Assembly: GCA_003134815.1 (NCBI GenBank)
Contig: PLCO01000056.1
Span: 310 to 64,309, forward strand
DNA length: 64,000 nt
Source: Acidobacteriaceae bacterium
Lineage (GTDB): Bacteria; Acidobacteriota; Terriglobia; Terriglobales; Acidobacteriaceae
Reading direction: 5' to 3'
Shown: piece after piece, positions 52,925 to 62,124 of the stretch
How positions within the stretch are numbered: the first letter of the stretch is position 1
Layout of the letters: each line of letters begins with the position of its first letter
Translations under genes and position numbers: made by a program
The notes under the pieces: model-generated
What the model was told of the DNA's origin: nothing
Database searches by the model: none
The model's input: only the letters and a program-made list of their open reading frames with translations

Positions 52925-54238
52925 TTACTTGCTTTGCACGATGGGTTCGCCGGGGATGGAGAGGCGGACTCGGTAGATGCTGGTGCTGGCGCAGATGTAC
53001 AAAGTTTTTCGATCGGCGCCGCCCCAGGCTACGTTGGCGACGCGCTCAGGGATGAGCAGTGTGGCGAGGTGCTTGCCTTCGGGCGAGAGAATCACTACGC
53101 CGCCGGGGCCTGCGCTGTAGATGTTTCCCTGCACGTCAACCTTCATGCCGTCAGGGCCGCCGGGGAGTGGGTCGGCGGTTGCGTCATAGAGGAGCGTGGG
53201 ATCGGCGAGAGTGCCGTCGGGGAGTACGCTGTAGCGCATCCAGATTTTCTTTGGCTCGGTGGAGTCGACATAGAGGAATTTTTCGCCGGGCGAAAAAGCA
53301 ATCCCGTTCGGCCGCGGCAAGTCTGAAATCAGAAGCTGGAGGTCATCGCGCGAGGGCGGCGCGCCGGGCTTTTGGGCGGCAGCGCCCGGAATGCGATAGA
53401 CACCGTTGACCTTGATCTCCTTTTCAGGATCTGAATCGTTCTGCTTGCGCAGGCCGTAGGGCGGGTCGGTGAAATAAATTGATCCGTCCGACCGATACAC
53501 CAGATCGTTAGGACTGCTGAGGCGCAGGCTCTGGTAGCGATCAGCGAGGACGGTTTGCACGGCTTCAGGGTTCAGAGATTCAAAGCGGAAGACGTCGCGC
53601 TGGGCGTGGCCGGCGACGGTGAGGCGCCCCTGGGCGTCCAGCGTCATTCCATTGGAACCCGGCTCGCGGCCACCATAGGGAGGGCTGCCTTTGTAGCCGC
53701 TGGGCTGAAGGAAAATGCTGACGCCCTTGCCGGGTGTCCAGCGGCGAATCGAGTTGGAAGGAATGTCTGCAAAGAAGAGACTGCCGTTGACCCAGACGGG
53801 GCCTTCAACCCAGGTGAAACCTGTGGCGATGCGGTCGAGCTTGGCGTTGGCGGGGACGATGCGGCTGCTGGCGGGATCAAGCCGGTCGACTTGAAGCGGC
53901 GCGGAGGTGATGCGAGTTGGCGCGGCGGAGGGTTGCGGCTCATGACCTGCAGGCGTCTGCTGACTGACCGGGCCGGAGCCGGGATCATCGCAGTCGTAGT
54001 ATCCGCCTATGGGGCCCCAACCATAAAACAAATTGTTCCTGGCACATACCGAGGCGCACTCCTGCTGCGATGTCGGGCGAGGCTTTTCCTTCAGAGTGCA
54101 GGTACGAGGTTTTCCGAGTGCACCAGGGCTGTGCCAACACCAGCAGACGTTCTGGGCATGGACCGAGGAAAATGCAAATAGACCAAATCCCAGTGATACC
54201 AGCGCGGTGACTCGTTTTCGTGTAAGTCTTCTCTTCAT
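52925..54238 (-). CDS. SMP-30/gluconolactonase-family protein with Cys-rich N-terminal segment
   Basis: This 437-aa protein has a signal peptide (core VTALVSLGFGLFAFSSVHAQ). A segment of about 60 residues with seven Cys (NVCWCWHSPGALGKPRTC ... CASVCARNNLF ... YYDCDD) follows, then a linker. From about residue 135 comes the six-bladed propeller: GFTWVEGPVWVNGSLFFADI, SNGMTLDAQGRLTVAG, LSSPNDLVYRSDGSIYFTDPPYGL, RPNGIAFSPGEKFLYVDSTE and GGPDGMKVDVQGNIYSAGP. The metal-site Glu and Asn/Asp blocks are present, so it may be a lactonase. The Cys-rich start is unusual. Confidence 0.8.
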   Translation of the reverse strand: MKRRLTRKRVTALVSLGFGLFAFSSVHAQNVCWCWHSPGALGKPRTCTLKEKPRPTSQQECASVCARNNLFYGWGPIGGYYDCDDPGSGPVSQQTPAGHEPQPSAAPTRITSAPLQVDRLDPASSRIVPANAKLDRIATGFTWVEGPVWVNGSLFFADIPSNSIRRWTPGKGVSIFLQPSGYKGSPPYGGREPGSNGMTLDAQGRLTVAGHAQRDVFRFESLNPEAVQTVLADRYQSLRLSSPNDLVYRSDGSIYFTDPPYGLRKQNDSDPEKEIKVNGVYRIPGAAAQKPGAPPSRDDLQLLISDLPRPNGIAFSPGEKFLYVDSTEPKKIWMRYSVLPDGTLADPTLLYDATADPLPGGPDGMKVDVQGNIYSAGPGGVVILSPEGKHLATLLIPERVANVAWGGADRKTLYICASTSIYRVRLSIPGEPIVQSK

Positions 54239-54487
54239 GCCGCTCAATGTTTTCTCCTCAGGCGAACTGTCAGATATTCTCGCCAGCGAATCGGTTCGAA
54301 AGCAAGCCAGGGGTTCGTCGATGGTCTACTCGCCGGCGCTCCGCCGCCGCAGGCGCGACCACCATTGAAGCATGGCGCGAACGACTTTGCAACGAGATCG
54401 GCAACCCGGTAGGGCTGTATTGCACTCTGTGCAAGTGACCATGAAATGGGAGATGCAATCGAGGGGCGAGTGCGCTTAGAATCTTAA

Positions 54488-54802
54488 ATGGCGATGACAA
54501 AGAACAAGCACAAGACGTTTGAAGTGGCGTGCCCGGATTGCGGGGCGATGCTGAAGATCGACGCGGCGACCGGAGTGCTAGTGAGCCACACTTCCGCGCC
54601 GCGCAAGCGCATGTTCGAGGACCTTGAAACGGCGGCGCAGGCGATGCGCGAGCATGGAGAACGGACGGAGTCGATCTTCAGGCAAAGTGTGGATGCCGAG
54701 AAGAACAAGGAAGATTTGCTGGAGAAGAAGTTTGCCGAGGCAATGCGCAAGGCGAAGGACGCTCCGGAGGGCAAGCCGTTTCGCGAGATCGATTTGGATT
54801 GA
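54488..54802 (+). CDS. Small zinc-ribbon-like protein, unknown function
   Basis: This 104-aa protein contains FEVACPDCGAMLKIDAATG near the N-terminus, a single CxxC knuckle like those of rubredoxin-type ribbons, followed by a long charged helix (RKRMFEDLETAAQAMREHG ... SVDAEKNKEDLLEKKFAEAM). It may dimerise through that coil. ATG 54494 is an equally good start. It leads two small genes. Confidence 0.65.
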   Translation: MAMTKNKHKTFEVACPDCGAMLKIDAATGVLVSHTSAPRKRMFEDLETAAQAMREHGERTESIFRQSVDAEKNKEDLLEKKFAEAMRKAKDAPEGKPFREIDLD

Positions 54803-54843
54803 GGTCAGAAGGCGCTCGCCGAACGCGAACGCGAGGAGGAGTT

Positions 54844-55188
54844 ATGGTGGTTGTGCCGTTAGCCAGGGGAGAATACAGGTCGAGCGAGTCGAGTTTTGAG
54901 ACGCGCGAAGACGGGGGAGAATCCGTGAACTGGATCCGGTATGCGGCGGCGGGAACGCTGGCCGCAAGCGGCGCGCTGCTGGTGAGCGGCCATCGGCGAA
55001 TCGGCCTGATAGCAGCTCTGTCCGGCGCTGCACTGGCGCTGATGGATCAGCAGGATGCCGTAATTAATTGCTGGAACAGGCTTCCTGAATTTCTTGATGA
55101 CCTGCAAGGAACGCTTAGCAAGACACAGGCTGCGGTTGAGGATATTTCAAACCAGAGCCAGAAGCTGCGACAGGCGTTGGGCAAGTAA
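54844..55188 (+). CDS. Unknown 114-aa protein with one hydrophobic segment
   Basis: Read from ATG 54844 with GAGGAGG 5 bases upstream. The middle hydrophobic stretch (AAAGTLAASGALLVSGHRRIGLIAALSGAALALM) could be a hairpin in the membrane; the C-terminus (DQQDAVINCWNRLPEFLDDLQ, then DISNQSQKLRQALGK) is helical and may form coiled coils. Family not recognised. It lies 41 bp after the ribbon gene. Confidence 0.6.
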   Translation: MVVVPLARGEYRSSESSFETREDGGESVNWIRYAAAGTLAASGALLVSGHRRIGLIAALSGAALALMDQQDAVINCWNRLPEFLDDLQGTLSKTQAAVEDISNQSQKLRQALGK

Positions 55189-55257
55189 CGCTGCGGCGAT
55201 TCGTGCTGAATTGCTTGCGGCGGCGCGGCCTGCAAAGCGGAATCCCGAAAACAATTC

Positions 55258-56157
55258 CTAATTTTTGCGCTCGATGAGGTAGCGGGCGACGGCTTTGAGG
55301 CCGAAGGCGCGGCTGCCGTATGGATCGAGTGCGGCAAAGGCCTCTTCGACAAGCTGCGCTGCGTCGCGCAGGCTCTTGTCGACTCCGTAGACGGCTGGCC
55401 AGGTGGCTTTTTCGGTGGCTGCATCTTTGCCGGCGGTCTTGCCCAGCTGCGCTGAGTCGACGGTCATGTCGAGAACATCGTCAACAATCTGGAAGGCGAG
55501 ACCGGCTTTGCGTCCGAAGCGGTTGAGCCGGGCTATGTCTTCTGCCGTGGCTCCGGCATAGACGCCGCCGGTGACAACGCTGACGCGGATGAGAGCGCCG
55601 GTTTTAGCGCGATGAATGGCTTCGACAAGCTCGGGCGTGGGCTTGAGGTGTTCGCTTTCGAGGTCGAGCACCTGGCCGCCGATCATGCCGTCGACGGTGC
55701 CGACGGCGTTGGCGATGAGGCCGATGATCTGCGTGGTTGCGTCGGGCGGGCAGGCGAGGCCAGACAGCACTTCGAAGGCGCGGGTTTGCAGCGCGTCACC
55801 GGCGAGGATGGCGATGGCTTCACCGAAGGCCACGTGGCAGGTGGGCTTGCCGCGACGGAGGTCGTCGTTGTCGAGGGCGGGCAGATCGTCGTGGATGAGC
55901 GAGTAGGTGTGAATCATTTCAATGGCCGCGCCGAGACGTTCGATGCCTTTGGGCAGGCGGCCCGCGATGGCGATGCCGGCCTGCATGGCGAGCACCGGGC
56001 GGAGACGCTTGCCGCCGGCAAAGACTGAGTGGCGCATGGCGCCGTGGATGGAGACAGGAACAGTGTCCGCGGAGGGAATCAGCTTTTCGAGCGCCTTGTC
56101 GGTGAGGTCGGCGCCTTCCTGTATGAGCGTTTTTACGTCGGCGGCCATTGCAATCAT
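55258..56157 (-). CDS. Polyprenyl diphosphate synthase (FPP/GGPP type)
   Basis: This 299-aa protein has the first Asp-rich motif HDDLPALDNDDLRRGKPTCH and the second DDVLDMTVDSAQLGKTAGKDA. The preceding GGKRLRPVLAMQAG and later VYGVDKSLRDAAQ are typical of IspA-type trans-prenyltransferases. It makes a C15 or C20 diphosphate for quinones, undecaprenol or carotenoids. The first ATG overlaps the upstream stop as ATGA, so it is coupled to the membrane-protein gene. ATG 56148 is possible. Confidence 0.93.
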   Translation of the reverse strand: MIAMAADVKTLIQEGADLTDKALEKLIPSADTVPVSIHGAMRHSVFAGGKRLRPVLAMQAGIAIAGRLPKGIERLGAAIEMIHTYSLIHDDLPALDNDDLRRGKPTCHVAFGEAIAILAGDALQTRAFEVLSGLACPPDATTQIIGLIANAVGTVDGMIGGQVLDLESEHLKPTPELVEAIHRAKTGALIRVSVVTGGVYAGATAEDIARLNRFGRKAGLAFQIVDDVLDMTVDSAQLGKTAGKDAATEKATWPAVYGVDKSLRDAAQLVEEAFAALDPYGSRAFGLKAVARYLIERKN

Positions 56158-58013
56158 GTTAGACGAGAACGGGCGAGGCGGCGTTCATATCTCGAAAGAG
56201 CGAAGAGCAAGAGCCCGCTCAAGACTGTGAGGATGCAGCCGGCGCGGGAATCTGCGCCCGTTTCCCAATCGAAGGTGACGATGACCGGACCCTGAGGAAC
56301 CGGTATGACCATGAGGGCGTCGGGCCGGCCGATCCAGGTGGTGTTGCGGCCGAGAACGCGAATGGACCAGACGGGCGAGCTCTCGAGGCGAAAAACAAGA
56401 AAGCCGGAGCGGGGCATGACCGCGCGAAGGATGCGATGTTCGGGATTGACCTGAGCGCCATCGTCCCAGGTGAATGTGGCCAGGCAAGATTTTTGATCGG
56501 GAGACCAGGCAGGGTTCGCGTCGGGGTCGTCGGGAGCCGGCTTACCGAAGACAACTTCGGGATCGCCGACGAGGCACGCATCGGGAAGGCCGGTGGCGAT
56601 AGTGGTGATGTCGGCGCCGGAGGACTCGTACTCGTACATGCCTTCAAAGCCGGATCCGGCGTGGTAGGCGGCGAGCGAGGATGCAACGGTGTCTTCTGGA
56701 TAGCAGACCTGGAAGAAGGAGTTGGCGGCGTAGATAGTTGCGGCGAGGAAGAGCGCGGCGCAGGCGGCGAGGACAGCAATTTCGCTGCGGCCGGGAATTT
56801 GGCTGCGGCTGGAGATTTGGGCACGGCGGGCATCGTGACTTGTTGGCCAGATAGCGGCGGCGAAGAAGACGGCCATGGGAGCTTCAACAGCCTCAAGCCA
56901 GCGCCACGGATACTGCAGGAAGGCCATCTCAGGCAGCGTGTGCCAGACGATTCGCGAGATGGGAAAAAGCAGAAACAGGACTGCGGCTGGAATTGCGGCG
57001 AGAGGAATCCACCAAAGGCGGGAGGAGCCGTTCGGGGGAGCAGGCAGCGTGCGGCGGCGCCAGCAGATGAGGACAGCGACGAGCGCCACGGCAATCATGG
57101 AGACGGCGATCCAGGAGACCTGGCGCAGGATCACATCGTGGAGCGCGAGAATCGGGTTGGCGTGGCGGTCGAAGGCCCAGTTGTTTTCGAAGTTGTAGCC
57201 GGGGTCGTCGGTGGCCTGGCTGATGTCGACCCAATGACGTTCGAATGTTGCAGGGAGCCAGTAGATGGCGGCGAGGCCGAGGCCGAGAATTGTGGAGACG
57301 GCGGCGCGAAGAAGCGGGGCCCAGGATTTGATGACGATCGCCCAAAGAAGGGCGAGGCCGACGAGCAGGTAACCCGCGATGACTCCGAGCGGGAGATTCG
57401 AAAGCCATGCGCCGGCAAGCGCGAGAGCGAGCGGTACGGTGGAACCGTCAAATGCACGGCGAAAAAACGGCGCGGAACGAGAATGATCGCGCAGCACGAA
57501 GAGGATGATGAGCGGGAGCCAGAATCCGCCGGCGAATTCCGGGAACGCGCATCGCTCGTAGGCGGTGAAGAGCGTGAAGCCGGAAAATATGGAGACGCAA
57601 CCGCCGAGGGTGGCGGGCAGATCGTCGAGCCCTTCAAGCGCGAGTGCGCGCGTGGCAAGGCCGGTGGCGGAGAGGATGAGGAAGGTGAGCGCGATGGGCG
57701 CGAGATTCCAAGGAAGAATTGCGCCGAGCGCGGCGCCGAGCATCCAGGTGAGCGGCGGATAGTAGACGAAACGAGGCTCGCCTGCGCCGTAGTTGGGGCT
57801 TGAAGCCCAGTGCGGATAGAGAATGCCGTGACGCCAGGCGTTGAGGCAGTCAAGCCAGGAGACGAGATGGACGTTGAAGTCGTGTCCGCAGGAATTTCCA
57901 CGAATAAGTTGCGGGACGATGGCGACGAATGCGGCGAAGAGAATGAGCGCGGGGCCGGCGAAGCGCTGACGTGCGTTCTTTGTTTCCTGGCACGTCATGT
58001 CCGGGCTTTTCAT
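56154..58013 (-). CDS. Large membrane protein, PTPS-related / glycosyltransferase-like
   Basis: This 619-aa protein from ATG 58013 overlaps the acylase stop as ATGA. It has about ten to twelve membrane helices in the first 400 residues. The periplasmic loop after the first helix reads SCGHDFNVHLVSWLDCLNAWRHG and GEPRFVYYPPLTWMLGAAL, the GHD motif with the FxYPP block of the 6-pyruvoyl-tetrahydropterin-synthase-related membrane family and GT-C transferases. The C-terminal 200 residues are soluble (probably periplasmic). A role in cell-surface or lipid-linked sugar transfer is possible but unproved. Confidence 0.78.
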   Translation of the reverse strand: MKSPDMTCQETKNARQRFAGPALILFAAFVAIVPQLIRGNSCGHDFNVHLVSWLDCLNAWRHGILYPHWASSPNYGAGEPRFVYYPPLTWMLGAALGAILPWNLAPIALTFLILSATGLATRALALEGLDDLPATLGGCVSIFSGFTLFTAYERCAFPEFAGGFWLPLIILFVLRDHSRSAPFFRRAFDGSTVPLALALAGAWLSNLPLGVIAGYLLVGLALLWAIVIKSWAPLLRAAVSTILGLGLAAIYWLPATFERHWVDISQATDDPGYNFENNWAFDRHANPILALHDVILRQVSWIAVSMIAVALVAVLICWRRRTLPAPPNGSSRLWWIPLAAIPAAVLFLLFPISRIVWHTLPEMAFLQYPWRWLEAVEAPMAVFFAAAIWPTSHDARRAQISSRSQIPGRSEIAVLAACAALFLAATIYAANSFFQVCYPEDTVASSLAAYHAGSGFEGMYEYESSGADITTIATGLPDACLVGDPEVVFGKPAPDDPDANPAWSPDQKSCLATFTWDDGAQVNPEHRILRAVMPRSGFLVFRLESSPVWSIRVLGRNTTWIGRPDALMVIPVPQGPVIVTFDWETGADSRAGCILTVLSGLLLFALSRYERRLARSRLT

Positions 58014-60601
58014 GGCAGCAGCCGCAGCGTGTGCGTGGTTTGGGCGGCGACAGCAGCCGGCGTGAAGGGCAGCGCGAAGGTAGTTCCGCTGTACCAGTCG
58101 TTCCACTGGTCGCGGAAGTACGGGCTGAGCGGATTGCTGCTCTCGCCGAGGACGATGTTTTCGGTTGAGCCGTCGATGTTGCTCCAATCCATGGTGAAGC
58201 GTTGCGAGGGCCCGAATTCGCGGCCAACCTGCTTGACGGTGGTTCCATCGCCGCTCTGCGGCTGGCGACCGGTTCCGGCGACGCGGCCGACGAGAGGAAG
58301 AAAATGGGCGAGCGGGTGCTCGATATCGACCACATGCCAACGGCCGTAGGTCCAGTGAGTGACATCGAGGGGCGCTCTTCCGTCCTGCATCGCTTTGCGC
58401 ACGGCGGCAGTGAGCAGCGCGTTCCAGTCTTTGTAGGCGGGCGGAAGCCACGCAGGCTTCGCGTTCATCACGATTTCTTCTTCAGCAAACGCGGATTCGC
58501 TCCAGTGGTAGTCGCCGGCGAAGTTGCCGAGCTTGGGCTGGAGGATCATGGGCCAGAGGGCCGCGCGAGTTTCGGTGATGATGGACGCGGCAGCGGAATC
58601 GGTGGTAAGGCGGCCATCCCAACTGCGCATGAGGTCGGCGGCCTGACGCATGCGCGCGTCGCCATTGCCTTCGGGGCCGGGAGTGTGGTCGATAGCGTAG
58701 GCGAAACGATGGCCCATCTCCTGATCGACCTCGCTGTAAATGTCAGTCTGCACGGCGAGCAGGTCGGCGGCGGTGAGATGGTCGCGGCCGTCTAAAGTTT
58801 TATAAATCCGCTCGATGCGATAAGGCTCGCCCCACTCCTCTGTAAGCGGGTAAGGAGTTTTTTCAGTGGTGATGCGGGAGTTGGCGGTGGCCAGAAAGCC
58901 CGAGGGCGGATCGACTACGTTGGGCATCTGGTCGAAGGGAATGTAACCCTGCCATTCGTGCGCCTGGTCGCGGATGGGAACGTCTGCAATTCCTGCCGGA
59001 CGGATGGGGATCGCTCCAACGGCACGATAAGCGATGTGTCCTTGATCGTCAGCGTAGACGATATTCTGCGTGGGCCAGTTCCATTGGGCGAGCGCGACAG
59101 AGAACTCGGTCCAGTTGGAGGCGACATTCATTTCATAGAGCGGAATCGTGTTGAGCGATTTGTCGTAGAGGGTCCACATGAGTGCAGTAGGCGGATCGCC
59201 GGCGGGAAGAAGCGGGTTCAACAGCGGACCGTGCGCGGTGGATTGGACATTGAGGACAACATCCTTGCCGCCGCGGACGTGGATCACTTCATGCTCAACG
59301 AGCAGCGGGCGCCACTGGCCGCCCATTCCCGTAGATTCAGAGCTCTCATAGTTGCCTTTGCCGTCGAGTTTTTCGATGTAGAGGTCCTGCACATCGCCGT
59401 AGAGCGCGGTGAATCCCCATGCGACATGCTCATTGTGGCCGGCGACGATGAGAGGCATGCCGGGAAGCGTGACGCCGACGGCGTGGAAGCCGGGCGCGCC
59501 GTGAGAATCAGGCAAATTTAGATCTGCCATGTACCAGGTGTCCGGCTCGCGGAGAGTGAGATGCATGTCGTTCGAGAGGAGCGGCTTGCCGCTCGCGGTG
59601 TGCGTGCCGGCAATGACCCAGTTGTTCGAGCCTGACGCGCAGCCGTCGCAATCGGGCTGGCCAAGAAGAGACATGAGTGCGTGCGTGTCGACGGGCTCGG
59701 CGATTTGGTCGCGTCGAGTGGCGCGGGACTCGGTGTTTTCGTCGTCGTCATCGTCATTTTTCGAGGGCGGGGGAATTGGCTGCGGCTGGGTGAGGTCAAC
59801 GCGAACGCCGGTGGGCGGATGATCGCGCCAGGAGCCGACAGGGTAGAGATCGGCTTCAAGCGCGGGATTATTGAGCCTGGCGGCGACGCGGCCGCGCGAG
59901 AGCTTGGTGGCGATGTGCATGTCGAGGGTCTGCACCATGGAGAGACCGACGCTGATGGAGTCCACGCCGCGCCAGGGTTGCGGATGGTAGTGGAGCAGGC
60001 GGAATTCGACGGGGAGGGTATTCGACTGCTCGCACTGCGCGATGAAGAGATTGACGCCGTGGGCGTAATCGTCGAGGCGCGCGCGGGAGTCCGCGGGCAT
60101 TTGGTCGTAGACGCGCTGGGCGGTGAGGCGAATCTGGAGTACGCGCTGCGTTTTGTCGTGCTGGATGAGAGCTGGGCCCATGACTTCAGCCAGCTCGCCG
60201 TTGGCGTTGCGGCGCATGCCGTCCATTTGCCACAGGCGGTCCTGCGCGGTGATGTAGCCCTGCGCGACCAGGAGGTCGTCGAGATTGGCGGCGTCAATGT
60301 GGGGCACGCCGTGTGCATCGCGGCGGACAGTAACCGGCGCAGATAGTACGGGAGCGGAGAGACCTGACGCGGCGGAGCCTGAAGACAGATGCACGTCGCC
60401 GTCAAGCTGGGGCAGCGCGGCTCTTGTAACCGCGCGAAGCCACAAGACGCCGGCCAACGGTGCGAAGAGAAGCAACGCGAAGAGTACGCAAAAGAGCGAA
60501 AGGAGAACAACGGGCCAGCGGCGTTTGCGGGGCGAGGCGTTGGGCGAAGCGTTGAACGCAAACGGCGATTGCAACGGATCTGTTGGAAGCGAGTCGGGCA
60601 T
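58010..60601 (-). CDS. Penicillin acylase family protein (Ntn hydrolase)
   Basis: This 863-aa protein has an N-terminal membrane or signal helix (WPVVLLSLFCVLFALLLFAPLAGVLW). Its alpha-chain part holds RDAHGVPHIDAANLDDLLVAQGYITAQDRLWQMD, and the processing site is CASGSNNWVIAG with the nucleophile Ser near residue 324. The beta chain has LSNDMHL, GMPLIVAGHNEHVAWGFT and LTTDS blocks. Such enzymes hydrolyse amides (acyl-homoserine lactones, beta-lactams and others); the substrate is not deducible. It heads an overlapping operon with the membrane protein and the prenyl synthase. Confidence 0.92.
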   Translation of the reverse strand: MPDSLPTDPLQSPFAFNASPNASPRKRRWPVVLLSLFCVLFALLLFAPLAGVLWLRAVTRAALPQLDGDVHLSSGSAASGLSAPVLSAPVTVRRDAHGVPHIDAANLDDLLVAQGYITAQDRLWQMDGMRRNANGELAEVMGPALIQHDKTQRVLQIRLTAQRVYDQMPADSRARLDDYAHGVNLFIAQCEQSNTLPVEFRLLHYHPQPWRGVDSISVGLSMVQTLDMHIATKLSRGRVAARLNNPALEADLYPVGSWRDHPPTGVRVDLTQPQPIPPPSKNDDDDDENTESRATRRDQIAEPVDTHALMSLLGQPDCDGCASGSNNWVIAGTHTASGKPLLSNDMHLTLREPDTWYMADLNLPDSHGAPGFHAVGVTLPGMPLIVAGHNEHVAWGFTALYGDVQDLYIEKLDGKGNYESSESTGMGGQWRPLLVEHEVIHVRGGKDVVLNVQSTAHGPLLNPLLPAGDPPTALMWTLYDKSLNTIPLYEMNVASNWTEFSVALAQWNWPTQNIVYADDQGHIAYRAVGAIPIRPAGIADVPIRDQAHEWQGYIPFDQMPNVVDPPSGFLATANSRITTEKTPYPLTEEWGEPYRIERIYKTLDGRDHLTAADLLAVQTDIYSEVDQEMGHRFAYAIDHTPGPEGNGDARMRQAADLMRSWDGRLTTDSAAASIITETRAALWPMILQPKLGNFAGDYHWSESAFAEEEIVMNAKPAWLPPAYKDWNALLTAAVRKAMQDGRAPLDVTHWTYGRWHVVDIEHPLAHFLPLVGRVAGTGRQPQSGDGTTVKQVGREFGPSQRFTMDWSNIDGSTENIVLGESSNPLSPYFRDQWNDWYSGTTFALPFTPAAVAAQTTHTLRLLP

Positions 60602-60931
60602 CGGGCAGATTCAGGATACCGCCGACGGATGGCCGCCGCTAAGCCCTCATCGCGGGTCAATTCATCCTTAGATGGCCATCCGTAGACGGGCGCAACGTAC
60701 TTGAATTTCTTTGTGGCCTTGTGAGTCGCGAGGTCCATCAGGTAGTTCCAGATCGGGCCTGAGATGGCGGATACGTTACTGCCCAAACTTGCGCGAAGCA
60801 TGTGGCGAACCTCATCAGAGGTTGCCGGGGGACTTAAGGCTGGATTCGTGTCGCGGAGTCGTGTTCGCCCTATAGAAAAGCACTACCCTTCTACGAGCCG
60901 CTGTTCGCTTCCTGTTGAACGCGTTTGCTGC
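60602..60931. other. Intergenic region, 330 bp
   Basis: No gene is called. On the minus strand an open frame upstream of the acylase gene reads (R)TRLRDTNPALSPPATSDEVRHM and so on through 60801-60602. It looks like coherent protein but has no start, no recognised family and runs into the acylase in another frame. It could be a gene fragment. Confidence 0.35.
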
Positions 60932-61288
60932 TCATTGCCGTTGATAGTGACAAAGACCTGCGTCATCGAGCACCATGCTGTTCTTGCTTGAAAACTGATA
61001 GGTTTGATGGTTCGCCGACGTATTGCCGGTGACATACACGGTCGTCGGATAAGTAGACGTCTGCGCGGCGATATAATTCACCTTTTCGGGGGGCCACGGC
61101 TGCTGCCCTGGCCAGGTCAACGTCTGCGTCGTACTGGTAAACACAATGGGCGACGCGCAGTACCCAACCGTGGTCGCCCCGGGCGACGGGACTGCCTTCC
61201 ACGTTCCAATCAGCGGGTTCGGGGGCTGGCCACACGCAGCCGCTCCAATGGACAACAAAATTGCAATCGCGCTCACAATCTTCTTCAT
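60932..61288 (-). CDS. Small predicted lipoprotein
   Basis: This 118-aa protein from ATG 61288 opens MKKIVSAIAILLSIGAAACGQ, a lipobox-like LSIGAAAC end. The mature part holds PLIGTWKAVPSP, WPPEKVNYIAAQ and YQFSSKNSMVLDDAGLC, a short beta-rich domain of unknown role (lipocalin-like 'IGTWK' start). The frame stays open to 61459 without plausible start. Alone in its neighbourhood. Confidence 0.6.
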   Translation of the reverse strand: MKKIVSAIAILLSIGAAACGQPPNPLIGTWKAVPSPGATTVGYCASPIVFTSTTQTLTWPGQQPWPPEKVNYIAAQTSTYPTTVYVTGNTSANHQTYQFSSKNSMVLDDAGLCHYQRQ

Positions 61289-61610
61289 GGTAGTTTCCCT
61301 CGCATACAGCGATTGTCGAAACGATTCGTATCCAGGTGAGGATCCGTCCCTCCGGCAGTCATATTGGGGAGAGTCGCGCAAGTATACGTGTCGGGTCATA
61401 TTCCCGCAAGAACCACTCACCAGATCGCGGACACCACTTGAGTCAACCCAGCGCATCAAGCCCCGAAATATCCCAAGGCGTGGCGCTCCCGGCTGGATGT
61501 TGCGCGGTTGGCGACCGCAACGAACTTGTTGGAGATGAGTCGGGCATGGGACGGCGTTCGGGCTTTAGTCAGCTACAGAATACGCCGCGCAGCCCGGTCC
61601 CTGACGATCA
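61289..61610. other. Intergenic region, 322 bp
   Basis: No gene recognised. The plus frames here are short and antisense-type. A palindrome TAATCCCC-GATC-GGGGGATTA lies at 61612-61632 across the end of the next gene and may act as a terminator for it. Confidence 0.4.
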
Positions 61611-62115
61611 CTAATCCCCGATCGGGGGATTAAGAACTGCGACGACCGCCACGGCGACTAGAAGAGCAATCTTCACGACTTTCCACTTGTTCCCCGGCCT
61701 CGCATGAGAATATGCCCCCACGTATGCATCGGCCGGGTTGGAGCAGCGCAGATTAACATCCGTCATTCTTCCGGAGACCATCTCAGTTACGCGAACGGAG
61801 ATTTGTCCGTCGCGATGCCGGATGCGTAATGCGTGTTTGACTTGAACGACAACCCCAGCCATCGGCACACCCGCGCGGATCAATACTGCGTCGCCAGCGG
61901 TCAAATTCGTGTCAATAACAAATTGCACTGGTGCGCCAGTCTTGATTGCCGCCAACGCGGCCATGTCAGGGGAGAGGAAGCGCACTCGTGTGTCCTTGGA
62001 GAGGTCGACGTTCACCTGAGCTGGAGCAGTGGAAGACGAGTCAACCGTCTGCAAGCGCGACGAGCAGCGGCGAAAGGCAAATGCACAGCGCGGATGACAG
62101 AAGTCTGCGGATCAT
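61611..62115 (-). pseudogene. Secreted protein gene with a frameshift between signal peptide and body
   Basis: ATG 62115 has GAGGATTC upstream and opens MIRRLLSSALCICLSPLLVALADG, a complete signal peptide, but the frame stops at once. The body continues one frame away from 62054 (QTVDSSSTAPAQVNVDLSKDTRVRFLS). Adding one base near GCTTGCAGACGG would give ...VALAQTVDSSS, a proper cleavage site. The body has GDAVLIRAGVPMAGVVVQVKHAL and a C-terminal hydrophobic anchor (VVKIALLVAVAVVAVL). Either a recent frameshift or a sequencing error. Confidence 0.7.
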
Positions 62116-62124
62116 GAGGAATCC

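Noticed and set aside
54285-54310. tRNA-like GGTTCGAA sequence
   Set aside because: No cloverleaf arms surround it, so it is a chance match.
59518-60801. Minus-strand 427-codon frame overlapping the penicillin acylase gene
   Set aside because: Most of it is a shifted copy of the acylase frame. The upstream piece (60602-60801) is mentioned separately as a possible fragment.
61612-61632. Perfect palindrome as an independent regulatory element
   Set aside because: It overlaps the stop of the frameshifted gene and is adequately explained as its terminator.
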